Positions 27,409 through 38,086 of a DNA stretch of 64,000 nucleotides are shown here, piece after piece (position 1 is the first letter of the stretch; every line of letters starts with the position of its first letter). The translations under genes were made by a program, and so were the position numbers. This stretch comes from Acetobacter syzygii (GTDB taxonomy: Bacteria; Pseudomonadota; Alphaproteobacteria; Acetobacterales; Acetobacteraceae): contig NZ_BAMZ01000019.1 of the NCBI RefSeq assembly GCF_000964225.1, positions 52,532-116,531 on the forward strand, in the 5' to 3' direction. A model generated the notes under the pieces. That model did not search any database. It saw nothing but the letters and a program-made list of their open reading frames with translations, and was not told the DNA's origin.

Positions 27409-30150
27409 TTACAGGGCCGGTGCAGGGCCTTTAACAATGGAGGCCAGATCATCCGGCCGGATCCACTGGCGGAAGGCTGCCTGCACATCTGCACCCGTTG
27501 CATTATAATATGCCTGCGCACCACGGTCCGCATTATCCAGCGGCAAACCAAGTTCACTCAGGTGCAAATACTGCGCGGCAATGCGATCCAGACTGGCACG
27601 CGCAAGCGGCAGGCTGCGCAACAGTGATGCCTTGGCCAAAGCCAGTTCATCATCCGATGGCGGAGCCGACTGCATGGCCTTTATATCGCGCACGGCAGCA
27701 GCCTGCGCCTTGCCCACCTTATCCGGGTCTGCACCGTAATTGACCGTGTACATGCCGCGCGTACGCCCCCACTCGAACGCACTCCCCACGGTATAAACAT
27801 ATCCGGTTTTAACACGCAGGTCGCGGTACAGGCGGGATGAGAACAGACCACCACCCAGCACCTCGTTCCCCAACTGGAGCATAAAATGGTCAGGATGTGC
27901 GGCTGTTAGCCCCAGCGTTTCGGCCAGAACTACCTCATCCTGCACGCTGCTCTTATCTGGCACCTGTGCGTGGGATGCCTTGCTCAAAGGAACGGCAGGC
28001 AGGTCAATGTTGGGTTTTGCGCCTTCGGCTTTCCACCCACCAAATGCCTGTTCCAAAACTGCCTGTGCTTTTTCCGGGCTAATATCACCCGTAACCACAA
28101 TTGTGGTCAGGTCCGGCCGCCAGACTTTTTTGTAATACGCCAGAACATCATCATGCGTTACGCTCATAATGGATTGTGGCGTAGCTTCCCGCAGGGTGGG
28201 GTCTTTGGGTGGCAGCACAGCCATTTTTATTGCCCGGCTGAACAGATGGTCGGGCGAGAGCAGCTCGCCTGCCTGTGCCTGAGCCGTCTGCTGGCGTACG
28301 ACCTGAAAATCCTTTTCCGCGAATGCCGGATGCAGCTCATTGTCGGCCAGAAGAGCAACACCTTTGGCAAAGTCGGGTGTCAGAACCTGCAAGGAAAAGG
28401 AACTTCCCGCACTCTCCCATGCCGGAATGTCGTCCAGCGCCTTCTGGAAGGCCAGCCGGTCATAATGCGTGGTCCCGTAGGAGAACAGGGCTTCGGTTAC
28501 ATCATTCACACCATCCTTGCCTTCTGGCTGCTGCAAGGAGGGTGTCTGCCGGACCTGCCCGCTTACCTGAATGGTATGGCTGACATGGGAGGGCCAGACA
28601 ATAAGCTGAATACCATTAGACAGGGTACTTACGTACGGCTGGGATAAAAGCTCGGGTTTATCGAGCTTGAGCAACGCTTTTTCCGCCCAGTCTGGGAGTT
28701 TGACGGGTTTATCCGGAGACGATGCAAAAGATTCTGCCCCCCCAAAACCTTTGCCGGAAACGGGGTTGCCCGAACTTTCTGGCGTCAGCACGGCAGATAC
28801 AGCATGGGCGGGGTTCAAAAGGGTTGCCGCCAGCCTGTTAACCGCTTCTGGCGTAACAGCCTGATAGGCAGCCACCAGATCGCCCGGTGCATCCAGCCCC
28901 TGAAAAGCAAGAGCCGTAGACCATGTGGACGCAAGACCGCTTACCGAATTGGCAGCAAACTGCATTTGCGCAATCTCGCGCCGTTTGGCGGCTTCCACCA
29001 GATCAGCCGGAACACCATTCTTGCGAATACCCTCCAGCACACCCCGTATATCGGCCATGGCTTTTGTCGCATCCCCTCCTTTGGGGAAAGCCGCCAAAGC
29101 CAGCCCAAAGCCAGCCTCCTTTTTGGGGGCATATTCAAACCCGGCAAACAGGGCCTTGCCCTGTGGCACAAGGCCATACAAGGCTCCCCGCTGGCTGGAA
29201 AGCACATCGGACAGAATATCGGCCGTAGCAAAATCCGCAGAGGAAGAGCCAGGCATTGGGAACGCAAGCGTTGCAAAACCGACTGGATAATCCGTTGCCA
29301 GCGTAAGCGTTTTGGCCGGTGGGGGAACGGGAGCAACCTTATGCCGTGCAGGCAATGTTTTACGTGGAACAGACCCGAATGTATCTTCCACCAGTTGCAA
29401 GGTGGTCACCGGGTTTACATCCCCAACAATCACCAGAACGGCGTTATTGGGTCCGTACCATTTTTCATAAAATGCACGCAGGTCGGCTGCCGTTGTTTTA
29501 TCAAAGGACGGGCGTGTGCCCAGTGCATCATGCTCGTAGGGTGTTCCGGCAAACAGAATGGCCTGCAACTGTTCCAGATAACGGTAAGCCGGGCTGGACA
29601 GATCGCGCGAGACTTCCTGCTCGATCGCGCCACGTTCCTTGTTCCAGTCTGCTTCCGAAAGGGTTAGTCCGTTCATGCGGAGCGCTTCGATTTTTAACAG
29701 TACGGGCAAATCCTGTGCCTGTGCCGTGTAAAAATACTGCGTTACGTCTTCCGTTGTATCCGCATTATAACTGCCGCCAAGGCGTGTACCCACAGCAGCA
29801 AGCTGATCCTTGTCCAACCCCTTGCTGCCCCGGAACATCATATGTTCCAACGCATGTGCCGTACCGGGAAAACCCTTTGGCACTTCAGCAGAACCAACCA
29901 GATAATTGATTTCCGTTGTAACCACCGGTGCCAGCTTGTTCGGTACGATGACAACCTTGAGACCATTGGGCAAAGTCGCCCTGACCACCTGAGCACTACT
30001 AAGCGAAGGTGGCACCAGCACGGACGGCATGGACGGAGATGCAACCTGTGCAGACGCACCAAGAGGAGACAGGGCACTCCCACACAGAGCAACCCCCACA
30101 ACCAATGCAGCGGCCCTTGCGCGGGAAATGGTAGCTTTACGAAAAATCAT
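27409..30150 (-). CDS. M16 family zinc metalloprotease (two-domain, exported)
   Basis: 913 residues. A signal peptide ends near ASA|QVA. Domain 1 has the inverted zinc motif HALEH (HxxEH) and a downstream Glu in the ERGAIEQEV region, as in insulinase/pitrilysin enzymes. The second half resembles the inactive M16 C-terminal domains. It probably degrades peptides in the periplasm. AGGA lies six bases before the ATG. It is followed by the bidirectional terminator and preceded by a 2OG-Fe oxygenase gene on the same strand. Confidence 0.9.
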   Translation of the reverse strand: MIFRKATISRARAAALVVGVALCGSALSPLGASAQVASPSMPSVLVPPSLSSAQVVRATLPNGLKVVIVPNKLAPVVTTEINYLVGSAEVPKGFPGTAHALEHMMFRGSKGLDKDQLAAVGTRLGGSYNADTTEDVTQYFYTAQAQDLPVLLKIEALRMNGLTLSEADWNKERGAIEQEVSRDLSSPAYRYLEQLQAILFAGTPYEHDALGTRPSFDKTTAADLRAFYEKWYGPNNAVLVIVGDVNPVTTLQLVEDTFGSVPRKTLPARHKVAPVPPPAKTLTLATDYPVGFATLAFPMPGSSSADFATADILSDVLSSQRGALYGLVPQGKALFAGFEYAPKKEAGFGLALAAFPKGGDATKAMADIRGVLEGIRKNGVPADLVEAAKRREIAQMQFAANSVSGLASTWSTALAFQGLDAPGDLVAAYQAVTPEAVNRLAATLLNPAHAVSAVLTPESSGNPVSGKGFGGAESFASSPDKPVKLPDWAEKALLKLDKPELLSQPYVSTLSNGIQLIVWPSHVSHTIQVSGQVRQTPSLQQPEGKDGVNDVTEALFSYGTTHYDRLAFQKALDDIPAWESAGSSFSLQVLTPDFAKGVALLADNELHPAFAEKDFQVVRQQTAQAQAGELLSPDHLFSRAIKMAVLPPKDPTLREATPQSIMSVTHDDVLAYYKKVWRPDLTTIVVTGDISPEKAQAVLEQAFGGWKAEGAKPNIDLPAVPLSKASHAQVPDKSSVQDEVVLAETLGLTAAHPDHFMLQLGNEVLGGGLFSSRLYRDLRVKTGYVYTVGSAFEWGRTRGMYTVNYGADPDKVGKAQAAAVRDIKAMQSAPPSDDELALAKASLLRSLPLARASLDRIAAQYLHLSELGLPLDNADRGAQAYYNATGADVQAAFRQWIRPDDLASIVKGPAPAL

Positions 30151-30191
30151 GAAAAATCCTGTGTTGGGTTAAAACAGCAAGGAAAAAGCAC

Positions 30192-30851
30192 CTAATAGCC
30201 CATGCTGGGCAAAGGTAGTTTTTTGGCCAGAGCAGAAAGCTTGTGCCGCCGGAGTTCGGAGCGGGCCTTGGCATCCTCGGTCATGTAATTCAGCTGAATG
30301 GTATAGCGCGACCCCACAAACTGCTTGTGCCCATGCCATGTGGTGGGGCCATTGGGGAAGATCAGCAACGTACCATCTACAGGCTGCACCTCCTTGGCGT
30401 AATCCTCAATATCGTGTGGGCTACGGAGCAGGCGCAGGCAGCCCTCCTGTTTTTCCCACCCCGGGCCAGCCGGATTCAGGTAAAGCAGAATGGTCACGCG
30501 CTTGGCCAGAGAGTCGGTGTGAATACGACCATCCTTTTCCCGCGTGCGGCCCCGGATGGTCAGCATGGATGGAGCGCCCTGCAGGTCCAGTCCCAGCTTT
30601 TGCGCAATAATCTGCCGCAGTTCGGGGCCTTCCATCTCCTGCACCAACGACTGGACAAGAGGGGACAGTTTAAGTGACTGTGGTGGAAACGAACCACCAG
30701 AACCAATATGGGGCAGACTGGCAAACAGCCCTGGCAAATCATCCTTGCGAATAAAGTGCGGCACCATAATGTGTGTGTACGGCTCCGCACAGACGGGCGC
30801 TTGCAACAAGGCCTCGTAATCGGGCCGGATGGTGGATTCTGACGTGGTCAT
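30192..30851 (-). CDS. 2-oxoglutarate/Fe(II)-dependent oxygenase
   Basis: 219 residues with the double-stranded beta-helix pattern: IHTDS (iron-binding His and Asp), then TTWHGHKQF (second His) and GSRYTIQLNYM with the Arg that holds 2-oxoglutarate. It probably hydroxylates a small molecule or a protein; the substrate is unknown. It is 41 bases upstream of the M16 gene and could be cotranscribed with it. Confidence 0.82.
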   Translation of the reverse strand: MTTSESTIRPDYEALLQAPVCAEPYTHIMVPHFIRKDDLPGLFASLPHIGSGGSFPPQSLKLSPLVQSLVQEMEGPELRQIIAQKLGLDLQGAPSMLTIRGRTREKDGRIHTDSLAKRVTILLYLNPAGPGWEKQEGCLRLLRSPHDIEDYAKEVQPVDGTLLIFPNGPTTWHGHKQFVGSRYTIQLNYMTEDAKARSELRRHKLSALAKKLPLPSMGY

Positions 30852-30929
30852 ACCCTGTTGTCCGCAAAAGTGAACCTGTTAACCGCTGAAACGGTAGAAG
30901 GGTTGCGCAGCATAAACAAGAGCAGGGCA

Positions 30930-33197
30930 TCAACCCCGCCTTTTACCGCGCCCTTTGCCGGGTTTGGGCTCGTAGCCGCCGCCACCCGGCCCCAATGGAC
31001 GTGGCACCTGCTCCTTGCCGGTTTTGCGCCCACCTGCCCGCTGCCCCGCCTTGGAGGTGGGCGTTGGCGGCACGTCCAGCCCAAGCTGGAGAGCCTCCAG
31101 CCTTTTAATTTCATCCCGCAGGCGGCCTGCTGTTTCAAACTCCAGTTCGGCAGCGGCATCACGCATCCGCTTTTCCAGCCCGGCAATGGTGGCTTGCAGG
31201 TCCTGCCCCACAAATTCGGCCACCCCGGTATCGTCATCTGGTGCTACAGTCACATAGTCCTGCTCAAACACAGAGCCTACAATATCGCCAATCTGTTTGC
31301 GCACGCTCTGTGGTGTAATACCGTGCGCCTCGTTCCATGCCATCTGCTTTTCCCTGCGGCGTGCGGTTTCTTCCACCGCATAGGTCAGGGAGTCGGTCAT
31401 TTTGTCTGCATAAAGCAGCACGCGCCCATCCACATTACGCGCAGCACGGCCAATGGTCTGGATGAGCGATGTGCGTGACCGCAAAAAGCCTTCTTTATCC
31501 GCATCCAAAATAGCTACCAGCGAACATTCAGGAATATCCAGCCCTTCGCGGAGCAGGTTAATGCCAATCAGCACATCAAACGCCCCCATGCGCAGGTCGC
31601 GGATAATCTCGATCCGTTCGAGCGTATCCACATCGGAATGGAGATAACGCACCCGAATACCGGCCTCGTTCATATAATCCGTCAGATCTTCGGCCATACG
31701 CTTGGTCAGGGTTGTAACCAGCACGCGGCTGCCTTTTGCTATGGTCTCCCGGCATTCTGCCAGCAGATCATCAACCTGATGTTCTACAGGGCGGATAATG
31801 GTAACAGGGTCGATCAGGCCCGTGGGGCGAATGACCTGCTCGGCAAAAACACCCCCCGTGCGTTCCATTTCCCACGGGCCGGGTGTGGCACTGACAAATA
31901 TGGTCTGGGGTCGGAACTTGTCCCACTCCGCAAAATTAAGCGGACGGTTATCCAGACAGGATGGCAACCGAAAGCCGAAGTCAGACAAAATGGACTTACG
32001 GGCAAAGTCTCCCCGCTCCATCCCCCCGATCTGAGGCACGGTTACGTGGCTTTCATCCACAATCAGCAATGCATCTTCTGGCAGATATTCAAACAGGGTT
32101 GGCGGCGGGTCCCCGGGTTTGCGACCGGATAAATAGCGGGAATAATTCTCAATTCCCTTGCATACCCCTGTTGTTTCCATCATTTCCAAATCAAACGTAG
32201 TGCGCTGGTCCAACCTCTCGGCCTCCAGCAGTTTGCCTGCGTTTGTAAACTGGTCCAGACGTGTACGCAGCTCATGCTTGATCCCCTTGATCGCCTGATT
32301 AAGGGTCGGACGCGGCGTAACGTAGTGGCTGTTGGCGTAAATAGTTATTTCCTGCAGATCGGCAGTTTTATCACCCGTTAGTGGGTCAAACTCGGTAATA
32401 CCATCGACCTCATCGCCAAAAAGCGAGACACGCCAAGCCCTGTCTTCATTCTGCACGGGAAAAATATCAATCGTTTCCCCCCTCACGCGGAAGGTGCCGC
32501 GTGCAAAAGCCGCATCGTTCCGGCGGTATTGCAGTTCAACCAGACTTTTAATCAGCTTATCCCGGTCAATTTCTCCCCCCAGTTCCAGCTTGACCACCAT
32601 GCGGGAGTAGGTTTCCACCGATCCGATACCGTAAATACACGAGACAGATGCAACAATAATAACATCGTTCCGCTCCAGCAAAGCCTGCGTGGCAGCATGG
32701 CGCATACGGTCAATCTGCTCGTTAATCTGGCTATCTTTTTCAATATAGGTATCAGACCGGGGGACATACGCTTCGGGCTGATAATAGTCGTAGTAACTGA
32801 CAAAATATTCGACTGCATTATTGGGGAAAAATTGCTTCATCTCCCCATATAACTGCGCGGCCAATGTTTTGTTGGGGGCCAGAATAAGTGTTGGCTTCTG
32901 GGTGGCTTCTATAACCTTGGCCATACTGAATGTTTTACCAGACCCGGTCACACCCAGAAGAACCTGATCGCGCTCATTGGCCTCCACCCCGGCCACAAGT
33001 TCCTTGATCGCCTGCGGCTGATCCCCCGCTGGCTCATACTCGGAGACAACCTCCATCCTACGCAGGCGCGGACGGGGCGACTGGCGGTCTGGTTCAAACG
33101 TGACTGGTGGCAGGCTAGCCGCCCGCTCGCTCAGAGAAGGCCGTTTTTTGCCACGTAAGGCAGAGGACGACGCTGCGGAAGAAGAAGATGCACCCAT
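30930..33197 (-). CDS. uvrB: Excinuclease ABC subunit B
   Basis: 755 residues. DEAD-like helicase core with [12 protein letters not shown] (Walker A), then the beta-hairpin region [12 protein letters not shown], later [17 protein letters not shown] and the motif VI segment QTIGRAARN; a UVR domain closes the protein and a Pro/Gly/Lys-rich tail follows. UvrB verifies damage after UvrA loading. The N-terminal 50 residues are a Ser/Arg-rich extension. The start at 33197 is uncertain; the ATG 33233 is in frame and 33056 would begin at the family core. Confidence 0.95.
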   Translation of the reverse strand: MGASSSSAASSSALRGKKRPSLSERAASLPPVTFEPDRQSPRPRLRRMEVVSEYEPAGDQPQAIKELVAGVEANERDQVLLGVTGSGKTFSMAKVIEATQKPTLILAPNKTLAAQLYGEMKQFFPNNAVEYFVSYYDYYQPEAYVPRSDTYIEKDSQINEQIDRMRHAATQALLERNDVIIVASVSCIYGIGSVETYSRMVVKLELGGEIDRDKLIKSLVELQYRRNDAAFARGTFRVRGETIDIFPVQNEDRAWRVSLFGDEVDGITEFDPLTGDKTADLQEITIYANSHYVTPRPTLNQAIKGIKHELRTRLDQFTNAGKLLEAERLDQRTTFDLEMMETTGVCKGIENYSRYLSGRKPGDPPPTLFEYLPEDALLIVDESHVTVPQIGGMERGDFARKSILSDFGFRLPSCLDNRPLNFAEWDKFRPQTIFVSATPGPWEMERTGGVFAEQVIRPTGLIDPVTIIRPVEHQVDDLLAECRETIAKGSRVLVTTLTKRMAEDLTDYMNEAGIRVRYLHSDVDTLERIEIIRDLRMGAFDVLIGINLLREGLDIPECSLVAILDADKEGFLRSRTSLIQTIGRAARNVDGRVLLYADKMTDSLTYAVEETARRREKQMAWNEAHGITPQSVRKQIGDIVGSVFEQDYVTVAPDDDTGVAEFVGQDLQATIAGLEKRMRDAAAELEFETAGRLRDEIKRLEALQLGLDVPPTPTSKAGQRAGGRKTGKEQVPRPLGPGGGGYEPKPGKGRGKRRG

Positions 33198-33248
33198 ACC
33201 CAACAAGATGGGCAAGTCTGCGCAGCTATGCAAGGGAACGAACCGCCT

Positions 33249-33692
33249 CTAACGCAGCACATGGAACAGAATACGCGACAAAGGCGTATGGGAAAGCACA
33301 ATAATAACCAGCCCCACCCCAATAACTGCCCTGCTGGCATAGCGGGCAAGGGCCTGATTCAGTTCATCCCGGCTCGCCATATCCAAAAAAGGATCAAACC
33401 CCCGGTCAGCCTGTTCCCTGCTTTTACGGTAATGGGCAAGGGCCACTGGCCCCAACCCTGCGCGGGCAAATAGCGCCGCGCTATACTGGTCCAGATCGTC
33501 TTTGCGGAACTGGCAAGCTGACCCTTTTATGGAAGCTGGTCCATACCCCAAGGCGACCAGATAACGCATCCGGCGTGCAGGAATACCCAAATACGCAGCA
33601 GCCTGCCGCCGCTCCATAACCCGTTGCAACGGAAAGCGGCAAACCGTGGCGCTCTGTGTTCCGGCGCTCTCAGGAACCTGCGGTTTTTTCAT
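33249..33692 (-). CDS. Small HTH (excisionase-like) protein with a C-terminal membrane helix
   Basis: 147 residues. The middle shows an excisionase/MerR-type winged helix pattern (MERRQAAAYLGIPARRMRYL then a DDLDQY end), which is typical of HTH_17 domains. A hydrophobic segment (RAVIGVGLVIIVLS) near the end suggests one membrane helix. No integrase or phage gene is near. The function is unknown; membrane-anchored DNA binding is an inference. It starts 16 bases upstream of the uvrB end strand-wise and is not obviously an operon member. Confidence 0.65.
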   Translation of the reverse strand: MKKPQVPESAGTQSATVCRFPLQRVMERRQAAAYLGIPARRMRYLVALGYGPASIKGSACQFRKDDLDQYSAALFARAGLGPVALAHYRKSREQADRGFDPFLDMASRDELNQALARYASRAVIGVGLVIIVLSHTPLSRILFHVLR

Positions 33693-33798
33693 GACGGGTC
33701 AGCATGAGAAAAAAACACACTCCCCGTCAACACCATCATACCTCCCCCGCGCCTAATGCAGTGCCCCGCATTCAGGCAGGGCACGCAGGCTCCTCAGG

Positions 33799-34782
33799 TC
33801 AGGAGCGCGCGGGAGGGGCCATAAACTCCGGTCCAACCGGGTCTGTAATGGTCGTGCCCAGAATCCTGTCTATGGCCGCCATATCTCCCTCGCTCAATGT
33901 CCAGCCAAAAGCATCCTGCACACCTGTTATCTGTTCGGGTTTTCTGGCTCCCCACAAAGCAATGGTAGGGCCACGGTCCAGCACCCAGCGAATGGCCAGT
34001 GCCAGCAGGCTTTTGCCATGCTGCGCAGCAATGGTTTTAAGCGCTTCAACAGCCGTCAGATACTGGTTAAAGCGGGGCTGCTGGAACTTGGGGTCCACCT
34101 TGCGCAGGTCATCCCCCGTAAACACATGATCTGCCGTCATTTTACCAGACAACAGACCGCGGCACAGAGGGCCATAAGCCAGAACAATCAGATTATTTTT
34201 GACTGCGTAAGGAAGAATATCTTTTTCAATCTCACGCTCAAACAGGTTGTAAGGTGGCTGGATTGTTGCAACAGGCGCAAACTTACGGAACTCATCCATC
34301 TGCTCGGGCGAAAAATTGCTTAGACCCAGAGCTTTGACCTTGCCACCCTGAACAATTTTTTCCAACGCACGGGCTGTTTCTTCAAACGGTGTTTTGGGGT
34401 CAGGCCAATGCACCTGATACAGGTCAATATGGTCCGTACGCAGGCGCTTGAGCGAGGCGTCGAGTTCCTCCTCAATCCGGGCTTTTCTGCTATCGCGGAA
34501 AACCTGACCATCCTGCCAGTTCAGCCCCACCTTTGTCGCCAGCACCACCCTGTCGCGCCGACCTTCCAGCGCTTTGCCCAGAATTTCCTCCGAATGACCA
34601 AAACCATAGACTGGGGCTGTATCAATCAAATTTATACCAACATCCAATGCTTTATCGATTGTTTTTCTGGCATTATCATCATCTGCACCACCCCACATGG
34701 AACCGCCCATAGCCCATGTACCAAGCGCAACACGCGAAGCCGGTTTGGGAATACCTTCAATTTTTACAAATTCTGCTGTCAC
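33799..34782 (-). CDS. Aldo/keto reductase
   Basis: 327 residues, (beta/alpha)8 barrel. Landmarks: ALGTWAMGG, DTAPVYGFGHSEEILGKAL with the catalytic Tyr, VVLATKVGL with the catalytic Lys, DLYQVHWPD with the His, and a C-terminal GARKPEQI NADPH site. It reduces aldehydes or ketones with NADPH; the substrate is not determined. The start is taken as GTG 34782 because GGGAG is eight bases upstream and the product then begins MTAEFVKI; the longer ATG 34827 frame is unlikely. Confidence 0.9.
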   Translation of the reverse strand: MTAEFVKIEGIPKPASRVALGTWAMGGSMWGGADDDNARKTIDKALDVGINLIDTAPVYGFGHSEEILGKALEGRRDRVVLATKVGLNWQDGQVFRDSRKARIEEELDASLKRLRTDHIDLYQVHWPDPKTPFEETARALEKIVQGGKVKALGLSNFSPEQMDEFRKFAPVATIQPPYNLFEREIEKDILPYAVKNNLIVLAYGPLCRGLLSGKMTADHVFTGDDLRKVDPKFQQPRFNQYLTAVEALKTIAAQHGKSLLALAIRWVLDRGPTIALWGARKPEQITGVQDAFGWTLSEGDMAAIDRILGTTITDPVGPEFMAPPARS

Positions 34783-34931
34783 GTCATATTCTCCCTGTTT
34801 TTTTCCCGAACTGGCCTGTTCCGGCACTCTTGCAAAACCTTACGCATTAAACACCGCATCTGAACAGAGATGTAGTATTTTGCAGCAAAGATGGGTTGAC
34901 CTGTATGCACGGCACCCTAGACTGCACCGCC

Positions 34932-35384
34932 ATGAACGCTCATCCCCCTTCCGTGTTTCCCCGTGCTGGTGTGCTGGCCATTGTACGCCGCGGCAGCAAT
35001 TTTCTGCTTGTACGGCGGGCCAACCCACCGGATGCAGGGTTATGGGGCTTCCCCGGCGGGAAGGTAGAAGGAGGGGAAACTTTTTTCCAAGCCGCAGAAC
35101 GTGAACTTATGGAGGAAACATCCATACAGGCAAAGGCAACATCTCTGGTCGATGTGTTTGACAGCATCCACTACGCGCCTGACGGCACATTAACGTTCCA
35201 CTACCTTATTCTGGCCGTGCTCTGCACGGAACCACCTACCGCCCTGACGGCCCCCGTTGCCGGAGATGATGCGCAGGAAGCTCGCTGGTTCAGTTATGAG
35301 GAAATCAGCCAGTTAGGGGAACAGGCCAGTGCGCGCCTTTACAGTATTGCGCACACCATTATGCAAGGCACTGGAACTGAGTAA
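34932..35384 (+). CDS. Nudix hydrolase
   Basis: 150 residues. The Nudix box is GGKVEGGETFFQAAERELMEET, complete. The substrate is unknown; it resembles small ADP-ribose/nucleotide pyrophosphatases. The start may also be ATG 34905. It converges with dsbB; only 12 bases separate the stop codons and no terminator hairpin was seen there. Confidence 0.88.
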   Translation: MNAHPPSVFPRAGVLAIVRRGSNFLLVRRANPPDAGLWGFPGGKVEGGETFFQAAERELMEETSIQAKATSLVDVFDSIHYAPDGTLTFHYLILAVLCTEPPTALTAPVAGDDAQEARWFSYEEISQLGEQASARLYSIAHTIMQGTGTE

Positions 35385-35396
35385 AACAAAATACCC

Positions 35397-35903
35397 TTAA
35401 AATATATTGGTTTTTCTGATTTTCATCATTCCAAAAAACCATACTGCAAACACAACAAGCGCGAACACGCCCCCCATAACCGCCATGGAAACGGGAAAGC
35501 CGGGGATCAGGTAGGTTGCGGCATCGCACGGTTTGGATGGCACAAGTGGCATGGATGCCCAGCGTTCAGCCAGAGTGCGACCTACCACCCGCGTTGCGTG
35601 GCAGGCCGGGAAAGGACTAGGCCACCACTTCCACTCCACACCAGCATGGCAAAGAGCTAACCCCTCTGCCGCAAACAGAACAGGGCCACACGCCCACAAA
35701 ACCCACCGCCCCAGCCGGGCAGGTAACGCCAGAGCAATACCCCCCAGCACAATCAGCACACGCCAAGGCCAACGCTCCCACAAACAGAGTTCACATGGCA
35801 TGATCCCCATCTGATGCTGCGTCCACCACGCCACCCCCAGCGCCACAAAACCTGACAGAATGATGAACAACGCTACTGTATTCTGCCGCATGGATTTTTT
35901 CAT
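35397..35903 (-). CDS. dsbB: DsbB disulfide bond formation protein
   Basis: 168 residues with four membrane helices. Cys pairs are CELC (residues about 37-40) and the single Cys of SKPCDAATYLIPGFP in the second periplasmic loop; two more Cys (CHAG, CHAT) lie in the loop before it. DsbB reoxidises DsbA with quinone. The start at 35903 overlaps the otsA stop as ATGA, so translation is coupled; ATG 35969 would extend into otsA without support. Last gene of the otsB-otsA-dsbB operon. Confidence 0.88.
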   Translation of the reverse strand: MKKSMRQNTVALFIILSGFVALGVAWWTQHQMGIMPCELCLWERWPWRVLIVLGGIALALPARLGRWVLWACGPVLFAAEGLALCHAGVEWKWWPSPFPACHATRVVGRTLAERWASMPLVPSKPCDAATYLIPGFPVSMAVMGGVFALVVFAVWFFGMMKIRKTNIF

Positions 35904-37243
35904 GCTGTTCGGACCTCTGATAACGCCGCAATAAACGACCGCGCCCAGCTTGCAGCCGTAACCCGCCACACATCCGTGCGCAGACGCTCCCAGCGCACCA
36001 GACGCTCGGAAAGGGACATGCTTAGCGCCTTATGCAGGGCGGATGCAATTTCGTCTGAATCATGCGGGTTGACCAGAAGCGCATCCTCCATATCCGGTGC
36101 CGCTCCAGCAAAACGGGACAGAATGAGCATTCCCGGATTATCCGGCACTTGAGCGGCCACATATTCCTTGGCAACAAGGTTCATGCCATCACGCAGGGGC
36201 GTTACCAGTGCAGCACTGGATAGTTGGAAAAAAGCCGCCAGAAGTTCACGCGGGAGTGGATGAGTCAGGTAGCGCACAGGTGTCCAGTCAAACTGGCCAT
36301 ATGTGCCGTTAATGTGCCCCACGATCTTGTCCAGTTCCGCACGCAGGCTCTGGTATTCGGGCACGCTCCCGCGCGATATGGGCGTGATCTGGAGGTACAC
36401 GACCTTCCCCCTGTATTCGGGGTAGCGTTTAAGAAACGTTGCATAACCTCGCAGCCGCTCTGGCAGGCCCTTGGAATAATCCATGCGGTCCACACCAATA
36501 ATAAGCGGCTTGCCCCGCAGATCCTGTTGCAGGTGCTGGAGCTGTGGCAAGTTCTGCCCCTCCCGCGCACAGGTAGCAAAACTGTCCGGATCAATACCGA
36601 TGGGAAAAACACGCGCTTTGGCAGGAATACCCAACACTGCAAAAGCTTCGTTCATATTCCGCGCATCATCTTCGGTCTGCACGCCAATCACATCATACGC
36701 ACGCAGGGCGCGCATAAGGGTGGCGGCTTCGGGCAAGGAGCGCATCAAACTCCACGGTGGGAATGGAATATGCAAAAAAAAGCCGATCCGCGCTTTTATT
36801 TTTAAATCACGCAGTGCTTTACCCAGCGGGAACAAATGATAATCATGCACCCAGACCACATCATCCTGCTCCAGCAAAGGAGCCAGTCTGGTCGCAAACA
36901 GGGTATTTACGTTGTTATAAATCTGCAGGTCGTGCCTGCTATAATTCATTAACCCGGCACGGTAATGGCACAGAGGCCATAGAATACCGTTGGAATACCC
37001 CTGATAAAATCCGTTATATTCCTTATGGGTTAACCCTATTGTGGCATAGGTCACATTACCGACCGTATCCACGCTCAGGGGCCTGTCCGCACAATCTCCA
37101 GCTATCTGCTGCCCGGACCACCCAAACCATAAACAGGGGTGGTCCCGAACCGCGGCCCTAAGCGCCACAGCCAGACCACCCGCTGGCTGTTTACGGTCAC
37201 GTACTGCTGGTACCCTGTTGGAAACAATGACCAGCCTCCGCAT
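35900..37243 (-). CDS. otsA: Trehalose-6-phosphate synthase
   Basis: 447 residues. GT20 pattern: VIVSNRVP, GGLAVALRA, WVHDYHLFPLGKALR, GFFLHIPFPP, DRMDYSKGLPERL, PLRDGMNLVAKEYVA. The enzyme makes trehalose-6-phosphate from UDP- (or ADP-) glucose and glucose-6-phosphate for osmotic and desiccation protection. It lies 3 bases after otsB and overlaps dsbB. Confidence 0.96.
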   Translation of the reverse strand: MRRLVIVSNRVPAVRDRKQPAGGLAVALRAAVRDHPCLWFGWSGQQIAGDCADRPLSVDTVGNVTYATIGLTHKEYNGFYQGYSNGILWPLCHYRAGLMNYSRHDLQIYNNVNTLFATRLAPLLEQDDVVWVHDYHLFPLGKALRDLKIKARIGFFLHIPFPPWSLMRSLPEAATLMRALRAYDVIGVQTEDDARNMNEAFAVLGIPAKARVFPIGIDPDSFATCAREGQNLPQLQHLQQDLRGKPLIIGVDRMDYSKGLPERLRGYATFLKRYPEYRGKVVYLQITPISRGSVPEYQSLRAELDKIVGHINGTYGQFDWTPVRYLTHPLPRELLAAFFQLSSAALVTPLRDGMNLVAKEYVAAQVPDNPGMLILSRFAGAAPDMEDALLVNPHDSDEIASALHKALSMSLSERLVRWERLRTDVWRVTAASWARSFIAALSEVRTA

Positions 37244-37246
37244 GAT

Positions 37247-38005
37247 TTACCCCCTTTTTTCTGGCACAAGGGATGACAACCATGCCCTGAACACCGCGGG
37301 AGTTGGAAAATCCGCTGGAATACGGAAAAACACGCCCCCCATACGATGGACAGCGGCCATGCCATCCTCATCCGTTACGTCGTCTCCTACAAACACAGGT
37401 TTACGCCCCGCAAAGGGTGCGGTTTCCATAAGCAGAGATACAGCGTACCCTTTATCCACCCCTGTAGGGCGGATTTCCCATGCCATTTTGGCTGGCTGGA
37501 GCGTAAAGGCTCCCTCGGATTCCCGCACCCAGCGCTCCGCCGTCTGGCGTAGGATTTCCGCTTTTTCCGGAGCAGCACGGTAATGCAGCACAAACCCACC
37601 CTGCTTATGTTCCAGCCGGGTTCCCGGCAGCGTTGCCAGCAGGTCGGAAGCCTGCACCAGCCAACGCTGCGGCAAGGTCGGCAGAACAGCCCGCTCAATA
37701 GGACCGCCAGGGCGGTGACGAATAGCCACACCATGCTCGCCTGCCACGGCAAAAGGCACATCACCTAAAAACTGATCGATCTGGTCTATCGGCCGACCAG
37801 AAATAATAGCCAGCGCATTGCCACAGGCATCGCGGAGCTGGCGCAGGACTTCCGGCAAACCGGGGGGGACCACCACGGCTTCTGGGGTGGGAGCTATGTC
37901 CACTAGCGTACCATCAAAATCCAGCAGAAAAGCTGCCTGACTTAAAGACGGAATTTTAAAACGGCTATCCTGCGCAAAGGAGGAACCAAACACAACGCAC
38001 CTCAT
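37247..38005 (-). CDS. otsB: Trehalose-6-phosphate phosphatase
   Basis: 252 residues. HAD phosphatase with motif I LLDFDGTLVDI and cap region, then AIISGRP (motif II), and the Asp pair in FVGDDVTDEDGM. AGGAA is four to five bases before the ATG. The gene is first in the otsB-otsA-dsbB operon, with a three-base gap to otsA. Confidence 0.94.
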   Translation of the reverse strand: MRCVVFGSSFAQDSRFKIPSLSQAAFLLDFDGTLVDIAPTPEAVVVPPGLPEVLRQLRDACGNALAIISGRPIDQIDQFLGDVPFAVAGEHGVAIRHRPGGPIERAVLPTLPQRWLVQASDLLATLPGTRLEHKQGGFVLHYRAAPEKAEILRQTAERWVRESEGAFTLQPAKMAWEIRPTGVDKGYAVSLLMETAPFAGRKPVFVGDDVTDEDGMAAVHRMGGVFFRIPADFPTPAVFRAWLSSLVPEKRG

Positions 38006-38086
38006 TATTTCCTGTTTGCAACGCCCAAAGCAGCCCCGATTTATGGGGTGCGCTGCATATTAACTGCACACCTTCCAGCCTGGGCC

